Positions 34,277 through 42,830 of a stretch of DNA of 64,000 nt are shown here, piece after piece. Position numbers and translations under genes: made by a program. Source of the stretch: Bacillus sp. SB49 (GTDB lineage Bacteria; Bacillota; Bacilli; Bacillales; Halobacillaceae); contig NZ_CP048117.1 in assembly GCF_000469135.2 (NCBI RefSeq), positions 2,951,501-3,015,500 on the forward strand, in the 5' to 3' direction. The notes beneath the pieces are model-generated. The model saw only the letters and a program-made list of their open reading frames with translations. It was not told where the DNA came from and searched no databases. Every line of letters starts with the position of its first letter. The first letter of the stretch is position 1.

Positions 34277-35379
34277 GATTGATTCATCCTTTCACTCATT
34301 TGATAACTATCTTCACGGAGCGGCGACGGAGTCACCGTACTTGTAAGATCCACCTTCTTTCCGGAATCAGAAGAAGTATGGAAGGCATGCATCGCTTCCA
34401 GGACATGATAGGCAAGAGACCCATGCGTTCGGAACGGCGTCCCGTGCTTGATCGCCTCCGCCATATCGGCAAGACCGATTCCGCGGCTGTTCTCTGAATA
34501 GACCGATGGAACGGAGACTTCCTGCCAGACATCTTCCCCGCGTTTCTTATAGGAAACAGGGCCCCCGAACGTGTTCGGGTCCGGCACTTTCAAAGCCCCT
34601 TCTGTTCCGTAAAGCTCGATCAGCGAGCCTTCCGCCGGTGCTGCATCGAAGCTCATCGTTAAGGTAACGAGAGACCCACGCTCCATTTCGAGCACCCCGG
34701 AATAATGGGTCGGGGTATCGACGGAAAGCACCTTCCCCTGCTTCGGACCATTTACAATTGCACGTTCCGCGGGACTTGTCGTCGCGACAGCCATAATGGA
34801 CTTAATCGGACCGAGCAGCTGGATAAGGGCAGTCAAATAGTAAGGTCCCATATCAAACAGCGGTCCTCCTCCTTTCTGGTAAAAGAACTCCGGATGGTGG
34901 TGCCAGCGTTCCGGACCAAGATTCATCATGAAAGCGAGGCCGGACAATGGAATACCGATCGCTCCTTTCTCCATAAGCCCCTGACAAGTCTGGAGGCCTG
35001 CACCTAGGAACGTATCCGGAGCGACACCCACCTTCAAATTCTGTTCTTCCGCAAAGGCGAGGATTTCCCTGCCGTCTTCCAATGTGACGGCAAGGGGCTT
35101 TTCGCTGTAAACGTGCTTCCCGTTTCGAAGCGCTCCCATCGTAATTTCCTTATGAACGAGCGGCGGTGTCAGATTGATGACGACGTCGACCGCTTCGTCC
35201 TCCAACAGCTCCGTTACCGTGAGGGCGCGCTCGACGCCGTAAGCCTCTGCTTTCTCACGAGCGCGGTCCAGATCGACATCGGCACAAGCGATGATATCGA
35301 AGCTCGCAAATTCCTGACTATTTTTCAAATAAATATCGCTGATCGTTCCACAACCGATTATTCCTGCGCGAATTGTCAT
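34273..35379 (-). CDS. Gfo/Idh/MocA family oxidoreductase
   Basis: 368 residues; Rossmann motif 'AGIIGCGTISDIYLKN', signature 'SEKPLAV', and a tyrosine variant of the catalytic region ('FDMGPYYLTALIQLLGP' rather than GxHxxD), a form seen in one branch of the family. ATG at 35379 is chosen because AGAGGTG lies six bases upstream; the annotated frame extends three codons further to a GTG. Second dehydrogenase of the pair; it may act on another position or a later intermediate. Confidence 0.92.
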   Translation of the reverse strand: MTIRAGIIGCGTISDIYLKNSQEFASFDIIACADVDLDRAREKAEAYGVERALTVTELLEDEAVDVVINLTPPLVHKEITMGALRNGKHVYSEKPLAVTLEDGREILAFAEEQNLKVGVAPDTFLGAGLQTCQGLMEKGAIGIPLSGLAFMMNLGPERWHHHPEFFYQKGGGPLFDMGPYYLTALIQLLGPIKSIMAVATTSPAERAIVNGPKQGKVLSVDTPTHYSGVLEMERGSLVTLTMSFDAAPAEGSLIELYGTEGALKVPDPNTFGGPVSYKKRGEDVWQEVSVPSVYSENSRGIGLADMAEAIKHGTPFRTHGSLAYHVLEAMHAFHTSSDSGKKVDLTSTVTPSPLREDSYQMSERMNQS

Positions 35380-35404
35380 TTCTTCCACCTCTTCTTTCTC
35401 TCTA

Positions 35405-36226
35405 TTATTCTTTCACGGCCCCGCCGGCAAGTCCCTTCACGACTTTCTCCTGAGAGAATAAGTACACGATCAGGATGGGAAGACTGGCAAGGGTAAGGGC
35501 TGCCATCAAGCCTGGGACGTTGACGGAGAATTCTCCTTTAAAGTCTTGGAGACCAAGCGGGAGCGTCATGTTCTCGGGACTTGAGATCAGCACAAGGGCA
35601 AAGATGAACTCATTCCATAAGTGGATGAAGTTGTAGATCAGCACCGTCATCAATGCCGGAGTCAGCATCGGCAGGATCACCCGCCAGAACACGCCAAAGT
35701 GGGTACACCCATCCATCTTCGCTGCTTCTTCGAGCGATTTCGGAATTTCCTGCATGAATTGTGTCAGGATGAAGATCGATATCGGCAGACTAAAGGCGAT
35801 ATATGGTCCGAGCAGCGCCCAGATCGTATCATATAGGCCGATGTTTTCCGTAAACTTGAAAATCGGGATCAGCGTCGCATGGATCGGCAGCATCATCCCG
35901 GAGATGAAAAGCAGGAACAGAACGCGGTTGAATTTGAATTTCATCCGGCTCAGCGGATAACTCGCGAGTGCTGCAATGAACATGACGATGCCGACAGCAA
36001 GCACGGAAATCAGAATACTGTTGAAGAAGTAACGGGTCAGCCCCATTTCGAACACGGCGGCGAAGTTCTCTAAGTTGAAGGAAGAAAAGAAGGCAAACGG
36101 CTTTTCAAAGAAATCGGCCTGCGTCTTCAATGCCGTCGAAATCATATACAGGAACGGAAAGCCGGTGAAGACGAGCAGAAGAATGGCAAAGACATATAAC
36201 GGAATGCGCTTGAATGTCGCTGTCAT
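35405..36226 (-). CDS. Carbohydrate ABC transporter permease (MalG type)
   Basis: 273-residue inner-membrane permease with six helices. The EAA loop 'EEAAKMDGCTHFGVFWRVILPM' region marks the site of contact with the ATPase. ATG overlaps the stop of the MalF-type gene by four bases. Together they form the channel of a CUT1-family sugar importer. No ATPase gene is in the cluster, so a shared MsmX-like ATPase encoded elsewhere is assumed. Confidence 0.94.
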   Translation of the reverse strand: MTATFKRIPLYVFAILLLVFTGFPFLYMISTALKTQADFFEKPFAFFSSFNLENFAAVFEMGLTRYFFNSILISVLAVGIVMFIAALASYPLSRMKFKFNRVLFLLFISGMMLPIHATLIPIFKFTENIGLYDTIWALLGPYIAFSLPISIFILTQFMQEIPKSLEEAAKMDGCTHFGVFWRVILPMLTPALMTVLIYNFIHLWNEFIFALVLISSPENMTLPLGLQDFKGEFSVNVPGLMAALTLASLPILIVYLFSQEKVVKGLAGGAVKE

Positions 36227-37176
36227 AGCAGTGCTCCTTTCTTTTTACGATAGAAATCAAGCATCTGAATGATGATGGTCACAATCAAAGCGATGAAAAA
36301 CATCAGGAAGGCGATCGCACTCGCATACCCCATATTGAAATTGACGAAAGCCTGTTTGAACATATAGGTGCCCATCAGCTCGGTCCCATGGTTCGGGCCG
36401 CCGCCTGTCATGATGTAGAAGATATCAAACGCCTTCAGGGATCCGACGATAGCAAGAATAGAGCTGCTCACAATAGTCGGCATCAGCATCGGCAGCGTGA
36501 TATGGATGAACTTATGTAAAGCGTTCGCTCCGTCCATCTTGGCTGCTTCATACAGGTCTTCCGGAATACCGACGATCGCCGCTTTGAAGAGAATCATATA
36601 GAAAGGGGCGAACTGCCAGACGACAACAAGCAGGACGGCGAACATGGCGGTGTCGGCTTGACTGAGCCAGGCGACGTTTTCTACACCGAAGAGGGACACG
36701 ATATTATTGACGATACCGTTAATCGGATCGAACATGAGCACCCACAAGAGACCGATGGCGACCGTCGACATGAGGAAAGGAAAGAAGTAAACGCTGCTCA
36801 TGAAACGGATGCCTTTGACCGGGGCAAACAGCATCAAAGCCATTAACAGGCCAAGTGGAATTTGGACGAACACAGAAACGAGGACGACCCACGTATTATT
36901 CGTCAACGACGTCCAGAACACCGGATCCTGGAACAGCTGGACATAGTTCTGCAAACCGACGAACACCATCTCACTCATACCGTCCCATTCATACAAACTA
37001 TATTGGAAAGTAGAAAAAATCGGATAAAGGACATAGACGGCATAAACGATGAAGGCTGGTGCGATAAACAACAGGATGGTCATCATATCCCTGGACTTGA
37101 CGTTTTTCGTCTTTTCTTTCGTTCGGGAAGCTGCTTTTGATTTGGCTCGTGCCACTTTGTTCACATGTGTTTCCAC
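36223..37176 (-). CDS. Carbohydrate ABC transporter permease (MalF type)
   Basis: 317-residue permease of the CUT1 family with six helices and EAA loop 'YEAAKMDGANALHKFIHITLPM'. A lysine-rich N-terminal tail (KVARAKSKAASRTKEKTKNVKSR) precedes the first helix. GTG start with AAAAAGGAGG upstream. It follows the binding-protein gene by 51 bases and overlaps the MalG-type gene. Confidence 0.94.
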   Translation of the reverse strand: METHVNKVARAKSKAASRTKEKTKNVKSRDMMTILLFIAPAFIVYAVYVLYPIFSTFQYSLYEWDGMSEMVFVGLQNYVQLFQDPVFWTSLTNNTWVVLVSVFVQIPLGLLMALMLFAPVKGIRFMSSVYFFPFLMSTVAIGLLWVLMFDPINGIVNNIVSLFGVENVAWLSQADTAMFAVLLVVVWQFAPFYMILFKAAIVGIPEDLYEAAKMDGANALHKFIHITLPMLMPTIVSSSILAIVGSLKAFDIFYIMTGGGPNHGTELMGTYMFKQAFVNFNMGYASAIAFLMFFIALIVTIIIQMLDFYRKKKGALL

Positions 37177-37227
37177 AAGATCCCTCCTTTTTAATAGAAG
37201 GAAAGGGGGAAGCCCCCCTTCCTCCTT

Positions 37228-38493
37228 TTATTCCAGTACTTCCTTCGCTTTCGCTTCCATCTTCTCTGCCGCTTCTTCCGGCGTCATCTCCAGTCCGAAA
37301 ACAGCCTGGGTCGTATCTTTATGAAGCTCGGCAAGCTCTGGAGGAAGAGTTTGGTCGTAAGGCATCTGCAGGTGGGTCGCGCCTTCCACTACTTCATGGA
37401 ATTTCTTCGTGAATTCATCATTCGGAACCACTCCATTGATGGAAGTAAGGGAACCGGTGCGGTCCGCGTATGCCTGTGCCGTTTCTTCACTTGTCAGTTC
37501 CTGAATTAATTCTGTAGCAAGATCCGGGTGTTCAGAGCTTTCTGATACCGACCATACAGGACTTGCGGAAGCTCCTAGATCCGTGACGGATCCTTTGCCG
37601 CCTTCCACTTCCGGAAAGACGAAGAAGTCGAGCTTCTCTTCGAATTCAGGTGCTTCCATACGGACATTGTTCAGGAAGGAAATCGTCATATCCATCATGG
37701 CCGCCTGACCGGAATACAAAAGCTGACGTCCTGTACCTTCGTCGTAAGGTACTCCGTTAAAGCCTTCATTAAAGGCATCGTTCTTCACCATTTCCTGTAT
37801 GTACGTTCCCGCTTGTACATACCCCTCATCGTCGAACCCTTTCCCTTCTCTATGGAAAGCGCTGTCAAAAAGATCCGTACCCGCTTCTCTGCTTGCGAAG
37901 TTCATGAGGTAGTATGCGCCTGGCCATTTTGTCTTGTTGGCAAGGGCGATTGGAATGATGTCGTTCTCATTGAGCGTATCGTTGATTTCAAGCCATTCCT
38001 GGTATGTCTTCGGCTCTTCCAATCCATATTTATCAAAGATTTCTTTGTTGTAGAAAACGACGTCGATGGAGAGCCCAAGTGGCAGGCCGTACACTTTGTC
38101 CTCGTACATCGAATTCTGAAGCGCCAATTCATTAAAGTGGGACTTGTCGACGTCCTCGGTTACATCCAGCACTTTTCCTTGATCAACGAATTGTTTCAGC
38201 CAGCCGCCGCCCCAGCTGTTGAATACATCAGGCGGGTTGCCGCCGGACATGGCAACAGACAGCTTCTGCTTATACGCATCGTTTGGGATCCGAAGGACTT
38301 TAACCTCGACATCCGGGTGCTTCTCCTCAAAGCGCTCGACTGCTTCTTCATACACCTTCTCCTTCTCGCCGGGATCGATGTGCCAGAACTCAAGCACCTT
38401 CTTCTCGCTTCCTCCTGCAGAATTGGAAGAACCGCTGCACGCAGTCAGAATCAAAACCAAGAACAACATCATTAACATCGCCAGTTTCTTCAA
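37228..38493 (-). CDS. ABC transporter sugar-binding lipoprotein
   Basis: 421-residue extracellular solute-binding protein (family 1). Lipobox LTAC with Cys19, then a serine/glycine linker. Family blocks: 'LEFWHIDPGEKEKVYEEAVERFEEKHPDVEVKV' in parts, 'WGGGWLKQFVDQGKVLDVTED' and 'GLPLGLSIDVVFYNKEIFDKYGLEEPKTYQEWLE' in parts. TTG start with AAAGGAG eight bases upstream. Ligand is an oligosaccharide or glycoside, not identifiable here. It is the second gene of the operon. Confidence 0.94.
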   Translation of the reverse strand: MKKLAMLMMLFLVLILTACSGSSNSAGGSEKKVLEFWHIDPGEKEKVYEEAVERFEEKHPDVEVKVLRIPNDAYKQKLSVAMSGGNPPDVFNSWGGGWLKQFVDQGKVLDVTEDVDKSHFNELALQNSMYEDKVYGLPLGLSIDVVFYNKEIFDKYGLEEPKTYQEWLEINDTLNENDIIPIALANKTKWPGAYYLMNFASREAGTDLFDSAFHREGKGFDDEGYVQAGTYIQEMVKNDAFNEGFNGVPYDEGTGRQLLYSGQAAMMDMTISFLNNVRMEAPEFEEKLDFFVFPEVEGGKGSVTDLGASASPVWSVSESSEHPDLATELIQELTSEETAQAYADRTGSLTSINGVVPNDEFTKKFHEVVEGATHLQMPYDQTLPPELAELHKDTTQAVFGLEMTPEEAAEKMEAKAKEVLE

Positions 38494-38520
38494 TAGAACC
38501 GCTCCTTTATAATGATTTGA

Positions 38521-39285
38521 TCAAACGGATGTCACGTTTTGTTTCTGCAGGTACTGGAAACTTTCCGCAATGCTATCAAGCGGGGACTGCTTCGATTGAT
38601 CCTGTTCTACGATCCACCATTCCACCCCGTTCTTTCCGCCGAGTTCAAGCACGCGCTCGATATCGACACCGCCTGTTCCAAGCTCTGCGAAGAACTGCTC
38701 TCCATCTGTCGTCATATCCTTCAAGTGGACGAGTGGCGTCCGACCCTGGTAATTCTCGAGCCATTTGGCTGGTGATTCTCCCGCTTTCGTCAGCCAGTAT
38801 ATATCAAACTCCGCCTTCACCCACTCCGGATTCGTCTCTTTCAAAATATAGGCAAGCGGTGTCGTACCGTCCTCCCATGCTTCAAGCTCGAAGTCGTGGT
38901 TGTGATAGGAAAGCGTGATGCCTGCTGCATGAGCTTTCTCCCCTGCTTTATTCAACACGCTTACCAAATGCTCGTAATGTTCCTTCGTCCGCTGCTCCGG
39001 AAGCAGGTATGGGCAGACGATATGCTTGCTTCCAAGGATTTTCTGCTCTTCGATGACGCCGTCGATTCCCTCTTCCAGTACGTCGAGCGGAATATGACTG
39101 GATGCCGCCTTCAACCCGAGAAGGTCGAGCGTTTCCCGCACTTCTTCTGCCTGCAGGCCGCCGAGCCCGGCAAGCTCCACCCCGTCATAACCGAGGTCCG
39201 CCACTTGCTTCAGCACCCCCTTGAAATCTTTTTCACTTTCATTACGCAAGGTGAACATTTGTACAGCTACTGGAATCTTTGTCAT
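38521..39285 (-). CDS. TIM-barrel sugar phosphate isomerase/epimerase
   Basis: 254-residue xylose-isomerase-like barrel. Metal-ligand blocks are visible: 'LSYHNHDFELE' (Glu/His), 'VKAEFDIYWLTKAG' (Asp), 'LVHLKDMTTDGEQFFAELGTGGVD' (Glu near the end). Members of this family include sugar epimerases and the enzymes that eliminate or hydrolyse 3-keto-glycosides. ATG at 39285 is selected with AAAGGAG eight bases upstream. First gene of the operon, just downstream of operators at 39311-39379. Confidence 0.88.
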   Translation of the reverse strand: MTKIPVAVQMFTLRNESEKDFKGVLKQVADLGYDGVELAGLGGLQAEEVRETLDLLGLKAASSHIPLDVLEEGIDGVIEEQKILGSKHIVCPYLLPEQRTKEHYEHLVSVLNKAGEKAHAAGITLSYHNHDFELEAWEDGTTPLAYILKETNPEWVKAEFDIYWLTKAGESPAKWLENYQGRTPLVHLKDMTTDGEQFFAELGTGGVDIERVLELGGKNGVEWWIVEQDQSKQSPLDSIAESFQYLQKQNVTSV

Positions 39286-39310
39286 TTGATACACTCCTTT
39301 ATTTTGTTAA

Positions 39311-39324
39311 TGTAAACGATTACA
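39311..39324. promoter_or_regulatory. LacI-family/cre-like operator 1
   Basis: TGTAAACGATTACA, 14-bp near-palindrome with central CG, 26 bases upstream of the isomerase gene. It differs at one base from the operators at 39366 and 40445 and fits both a LacI-family site and a cre. Confidence 0.8.
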
Positions 39325-39365
39325 AAAAGGTTTTTTAAAAAAGGATGATGATAGCTCACCCCGTT

Positions 39366-39379
39366 TGTAATCGATTACA
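39366..39379. promoter_or_regulatory. LacI-family operator 2
   Basis: Perfect 14-bp palindrome TGTAATCGATTACA, 55 bp from operator 1 and 18 bases past the LacI gene's stop. It is identical to the copy in front of the LacI gene. Confidence 0.82.
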
Positions 39380-39397
39380 TTTTACTAACCAATGATA

Positions 39398-40417
39398 TTA
39401 CAGCGGGACTACCTTCTTTTGCTGCTTCGCCCCGCACGACTCACGGATCACCAATTCATCCGACAATAGATGCTCCATCTTCGTGACTTCTTCCCCGTTC
39501 AGCTTCTTCAACAGAAGCTCCATCGCCCGTTTCCCCATATCGAAAAACGGCTGCGCAATGGTTGTCAGAGGCGGATTGTACATGGATGCAAACTGGATAT
39601 TGTCAAACCCGACAACTGCCAGGTCTTCCGGTACCTTCCACTCAACAGCAGACGCTGCATTGATCGCTCCAATCGCCATGTCGTCACTTGCTGCAAAGAC
39701 AGCAGTCGGACGTTCGGCTTGGGAAAGTAAGGACGTCATATGTTCATACCCGGATTCATAGGTGAAGTCCCCTTCCCGGACGAACCGTTCATCGACGCCG
39801 AGGCCGTGCTCGATCATCGCCTGACGATAGCCTTCGTAACGAAGCTCGGACAGCGGCATGCGAAGCGGCCCTGAAATACAGGCAATTCGTTTATGGCCGA
39901 GGCGGATGATATGCTCGGTTGCTTTCCAGCCACTCTTTTTGTTATCGATCGACACAAACGGTATGTTCGAAGATGCCAAATGAGCGGTCGCAAGCACGAT
40001 TGGAAACTCGTTTGAAATTTCCAGCATCAGACGCTCCTCCATTTTAGGAGACAGCATGATCATCCCGTCTACCTGCCGCTGCTTCAAGTGTTCGACAGAT
40101 CCATACTCGCTGCCGAACTGGTTGTTGGTATTGCGGAGCAGGACACGATATCCGTGGACAGACGCTTCTTCCTCAATACCGCCGACGATTTCTGCAAACA
40201 CCGTGTTACGGATGTTCGGCACAAGGACGAGAATCGTATTCGTCTCCGTGCGTCGGAAATGCCTGGCGAGCATATTCGGCTCATAATTCAACTGCTCAAT
40301 CGCTTGGTCCACTTTCGCTTTCGTCACCGGCTTTACCGCTTCGGGATTGCGCAGCACGCGCGATACCGTTGCCGTTGAAACACCGGCAAGTTTCGCTACA
40401 TCACTCATCTTCGCCAT
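39398..40417 (-). CDS. LacI family transcriptional regulator
   Basis: 339 residues: N-terminal LacI helix-turn-helix 'MSDVAKLAGVSTATVSRVLRNP' region with the hinge 'YEPNMLARHFRR', then a periplasmic-binding-protein-like effector domain ('VPNIRNTVFAEIVGGIEEEA', 'VVGFDNIQFASMYNPPLTTIAQP'). Expected to repress its own gene and the downstream sugar cluster until a sugar binds. AGGAG precedes the ATG. Its gene is co-oriented with the cluster, with operators on both sides. Confidence 0.95.
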   Translation of the reverse strand: MAKMSDVAKLAGVSTATVSRVLRNPEAVKPVTKAKVDQAIEQLNYEPNMLARHFRRTETNTILVLVPNIRNTVFAEIVGGIEEEASVHGYRVLLRNTNNQFGSEYGSVEHLKQRQVDGMIMLSPKMEERLMLEISNEFPIVLATAHLASSNIPFVSIDNKKSGWKATEHIIRLGHKRIACISGPLRMPLSELRYEGYRQAMIEHGLGVDERFVREGDFTYESGYEHMTSLLSQAERPTAVFAASDDMAIGAINAASAVEWKVPEDLAVVGFDNIQFASMYNPPLTTIAQPFFDMGKRAMELLLKKLNGEEVTKMEHLLSDELVIRESCGAKQQKKVVPL

Positions 40418-40444
40418 AAGTAAGCTCCTGTTCCTGTGTCAAAA

Positions 40445-40476
40445 TGTAATCGATTACAAACAGTGTAAGCGATTCG
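40445..40476. promoter_or_regulatory. LacI-family operator 3 with adjacent degenerate copy
   Basis: Perfect palindrome TGTAATCGATTACA at 40445-40458, identical to operator 2; a degenerate TGTAAGCGATTCG at 40464-40476 shares its first five bases and the CGATT core. It lies 28-59 bases upstream of the LacI start codon, where it would cover the promoter. Confidence 0.8.
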
Positions 40477-40555
40477 TTTTGGAAATGCAATACTATCCGG
40501 AAAATATTCTGAATTTTTAAAATGGATGTCGGGATTTTTTCTTCCTCCATAAAAA

Positions 40556-40576
40556 AAGCCCGCTGAATGCGGACTT
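40556..40576 (-). terminator. Terminator of the lipoprotein-metallophosphoesterase operon
   Basis: 8-bp stem with one mismatch (AAGCCCGC / GCGGACTT), loop TGAAT, and seven A residues on its left giving a U-run in minus-strand RNA. It overlaps the last gene's stop. Confidence 0.8.
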
Positions 40577-40979
40577 ATTCCAACATATCAAGCAGCTGAT
40601 TCGTCTCTTCGGCGTTCAGCTCGTACGCCTCCGACTCGTGTCCTGCATAGGTCAGCCGACTGCTCTCTCCATCCATCTTCCATTGCAGGCCGTTCGTTTC
40701 CCCGTTTTCATAGCGGACAAGCAGGTCATAGTCCGGTTTCGTTCCGTTCACGTCGATGTCCTGTTTGACGGCGACGGTCTCTTCCGTAATTTTCTCGAAT
40801 CTGGAAACTGTCTCCTTCTGATCGAGTACCGTGAAATGATTTTCGTTCAAGCCGCCATAGCCTCTTGACTCCGACACCTCAATCAATGACACGTCACCGA
40901 GCAGTTCCATCTGCTTATCTTCCGATTGACAGGCGGTCAACGTTAGTACCACAAGAAAAACTCCGATTACTTTTTTCAC
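40575..40979 (-). CDS. Small lipoprotein, unknown function
   Basis: 134-residue lipoprotein: 'MKKVIGVFLVVLTLTACQ' with lipidation at Cys17, then an acidic mature domain with no motif I recognise. GTG start at 40979 with AGGAGGG five bases upstream; the GTG overlaps by one base the TAG of the gene before it (TAGTG), showing translational coupling. A longer frame would put 35 residues ahead of the signal peptide and is rejected. Last gene of a four-gene operon. Confidence 0.8.
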   Translation of the reverse strand: MKKVIGVFLVVLTLTACQSEDKQMELLGDVSLIEVSESRGYGGLNENHFTVLDQKETVSRFEKITEETVAVKQDIDVNGTKPDYDLLVRYENGETNGLQWKMDGESSRLTYAGHESEAYELNAEETNQLLDMLE

Positions 40980-41296
40980 TATTTCCCTCCTGAACCTCTT
41001 CCCCATTGATCCATTGCCAGGAAAAACAGGGCCAGCATAATATTTAAAACCGCAAGCATGGCATAATGCGTCCCTTCCATCCACCCGAGGGCATAGAACA
41101 GGGGGAAGACCATCGTCTCCACCCCGAACAGACAGAGCAGGAAGCCGAATCTTTTTGCGAGCTTAGGCTCGTCTTTCGGATGGAAGGTGGTATGATAGCC
41201 GGCGATAAATGCAGTCTTTCCTTTCTTTGCGACAGATAAGCCGGTTCCACAGAGAAGAAGACCGATCAGCACAAGGAAGAATGAAATCCAAAACAT
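40979..41296 (-). CDS. DUF3784-like three-helix membrane protein
   Basis: 105 residues with hydrophobic helices near residues 2-20, 48-66 and 76-95. Between helices 1 and 2 is a hydrophilic segment 'GYHTTFHPKDEPKLAKRFG' that resembles the conserved part of DUF3784 (a lysine-rich 'I.GYN...eeK..ydk..l.k..G' pattern). Function unknown. GGGGGCAG precedes the ATG. Overlaps the lipoprotein gene by one base. Confidence 0.68.
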   Translation of the reverse strand: MFWISFFLVLIGLLLCGTGLSVAKKGKTAFIAGYHTTFHPKDEPKLAKRFGFLLCLFGVETMVFPLFYALGWMEGTHYAMLAVLNIMLALFFLAMDQWGRGSGGK

Positions 41297-41307
41297 CTTC
41301 TGCCCCC

Positions 41308-42150
41308 TTACGTCCAGTAATAATTTTCAAAATAGGCGATGAGCTCCGCCTTCCCGCCGTTTTCTGCGTGAAGCTTATGTAATAGATCGTGATTGTGGGT
41401 ATGGGTGACACCCGTTTCCCGGACTTCTTCATACAGGGAGAAAAACGGCAGTTTTTTCTCCCTGGCAATCGCCAGTTCCCGTTCCACGTCATAGGCAACT
41501 TTACGAAATCTTACATCCGCTATTCCATCTTCATCGATTTCAAGGAGGGCATACTGTGCCCTGAGGTCCCCGTTCAGTTTTCCCCATTTAAAAAAAGGCT
41601 GGCCGACGGTGCCGGGATTGATAATCAACTGTCCGTTTGTACTGTAGCGCAGAAGCGGGTGATGGGTGTGCGCGTAAATCGCGACATCATGGCCATCGTC
41701 AAATAAGCGGTCAAACCCTTCCTGAGGATGGGAGGGCCACAGGTCTCCTCCGTAGTTCTTATCCGGCAGGTGGTGGCTCAGGTGGATATGCAGCTTGTTG
41801 ACCTGTTTCGTCTGGACAAGCGGCAGCGTTTTTATCCGATCGATGTAGGAAGGATTCAATCTTTCACAAAGGTATTTTGTGAGTCGTGTAACGTAAAGAT
41901 CCGTAGCATTCCCGATGTCTATATCTTTCTTCAAGACGTCGAGGAAGCCATCCTCCCAGTTGCCGCGGACATAGGCGGAAGTGCGTACCTGATCCAACTG
42001 CTCGAATAAGTCATCCGCTCCCGGGCCGGGCATGATCAAATCTCCTAAAAACCAATAGTCTGTTACCCCTTGCCGTTTCGCGTCCTGCAGCACCGCCTCA
42101 AGGGCGGTTCCGTTGCCATGGACATCGGCAAGCAACGCAATGATAGGCAT
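41308..42150 (-). CDS. Metallophosphoesterase family protein
   Basis: 280-residue calcineurin-like phosphoesterase. The metal-binding blocks are complete: 'LLADVHGNGTALEAVL' (D-x-H), 'FLGDLIMPGPGADD' (GDLV), 'VRGNWED' (GNxD/E), 'HLSHH' and 'AIYAHTHHPLLR' (GHTH-like). It would hydrolyse a phosphodiester or phosphomonoester in the cytosol; the substrate is not indicated. AGGAGG lies upstream of the ATG. It follows the DUF6141 gene by 11 bases. Confidence 0.9.
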   Translation of the reverse strand: MPIIALLADVHGNGTALEAVLQDAKRQGVTDYWFLGDLIMPGPGADDLFEQLDQVRTSAYVRGNWEDGFLDVLKKDIDIGNATDLYVTRLTKYLCERLNPSYIDRIKTLPLVQTKQVNKLHIHLSHHLPDKNYGGDLWPSHPQEGFDRLFDDGHDVAIYAHTHHPLLRYSTNGQLIINPGTVGQPFFKWGKLNGDLRAQYALLEIDEDGIADVRFRKVAYDVERELAIAREKKLPFFSLYEEVRETGVTHTHNHDLLHKLHAENGGKAELIAYFENYYWT

Positions 42151-42161
42151 AACGCTTCCTC

Positions 42162-42674
42162 CTAATCTATTCTCTTTTGAACTGCTGCGGCGAGTGCTTC
42201 TGCTTTCCGGGAACCGATCACCACGACTTCTCCCGATTTCAGTGTCAGCTCTACGCCTTCCCTGCCGCCGGTATTATAGAGCTTTTCTCCCGAAAAATTG
42301 ACCCGGATACCCCATCCCCCGAAACGGACGAGGGACCGGACACGGATGGAAGAGACCTTTTCAATATCCGCATGTAGAAACTTCCGGTATCTCAAGTGGA
42401 AGGGAAACAGTTTGACATACACGCCGTCGTCCCGGACCTGTGTCGTCATATTCACCTTTAAAGAAAACAAAGGAAGGAGGATTCCAAAAACTACCCAGGC
42501 AAGAATCAACCCGGAATCTGTCATCGGCTGATCTCCTAATGGAACACCCAACAAAATCTGCTGGATGAATGCATACCAAAAAATACCGGTAACCGTCCCG
42601 ATTATCACGAAAAAGAACCACCTGCCGGGCCATTGTACTTCTTCATAGACGGAGTTCTTCTGTTTACCGTCCAC
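42162..42674 (-). CDS. DUF6141-like membrane protein
   Basis: 170 residues with two hydrophobic helices (about 15-33 and 48-68), then a soluble domain rich in beta-strand with 'TTQVRDDGVYVKLFPFHLRYRKF' and 'WGIRVNFSGEKLYNTGGREGVELTLKSGE'. That second part is like bPH2/PH-type domains and fits DUF6141, assigned from memory. GTG start with GGAGG seven bases ahead. First gene of the four-gene operon. Function unknown. Confidence 0.68.
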   Translation of the reverse strand: MDGKQKNSVYEEVQWPGRWFFFVIIGTVTGIFWYAFIQQILLGVPLGDQPMTDSGLILAWVVFGILLPLFSLKVNMTTQVRDDGVYVKLFPFHLRYRKFLHADIEKVSSIRVRSLVRFGGWGIRVNFSGEKLYNTGGREGVELTLKSGEVVVIGSRKAEALAAAVQKRID

Positions 42675-42771
42675 CCATTAACCTCCAACACGTCCATTCC
42701 TTCATAAATTTTCCCCTTCCCCATTATGTACAAAGAGAACAAAACGTTCCCCATTTCTATATTTTAACAAA

Positions 42772-42821
42772 CCCCATGTAATCTTTACATTCATAATATA
42801 GAATGTAAAGATCGCATGGGG
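42772..42821 (-). terminator. Long hairpin downstream of the XRE regulator gene
   Basis: Perfect 12-bp inner stem ATCTTTACATTC / GAATGTAAAGAT plus outer CCCCATG / CATGGGG. In minus-strand RNA only a weak T-rich tail follows (TTTGTT). It lies 10 bases past the XRE stop. Terminator is most likely; the A/T-rich perfect inner arms could also be a protein-binding palindrome. Confidence 0.55.
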
Positions 42822-42830
42822 GATTTCTTG

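Noticed and set aside
37813-38475. 220-codon open frame on the plus strand opposite the sugar-binding lipoprotein gene
   Set aside because: Antisense shadow; the opposite strand has lipobox and family blocks across the whole span.
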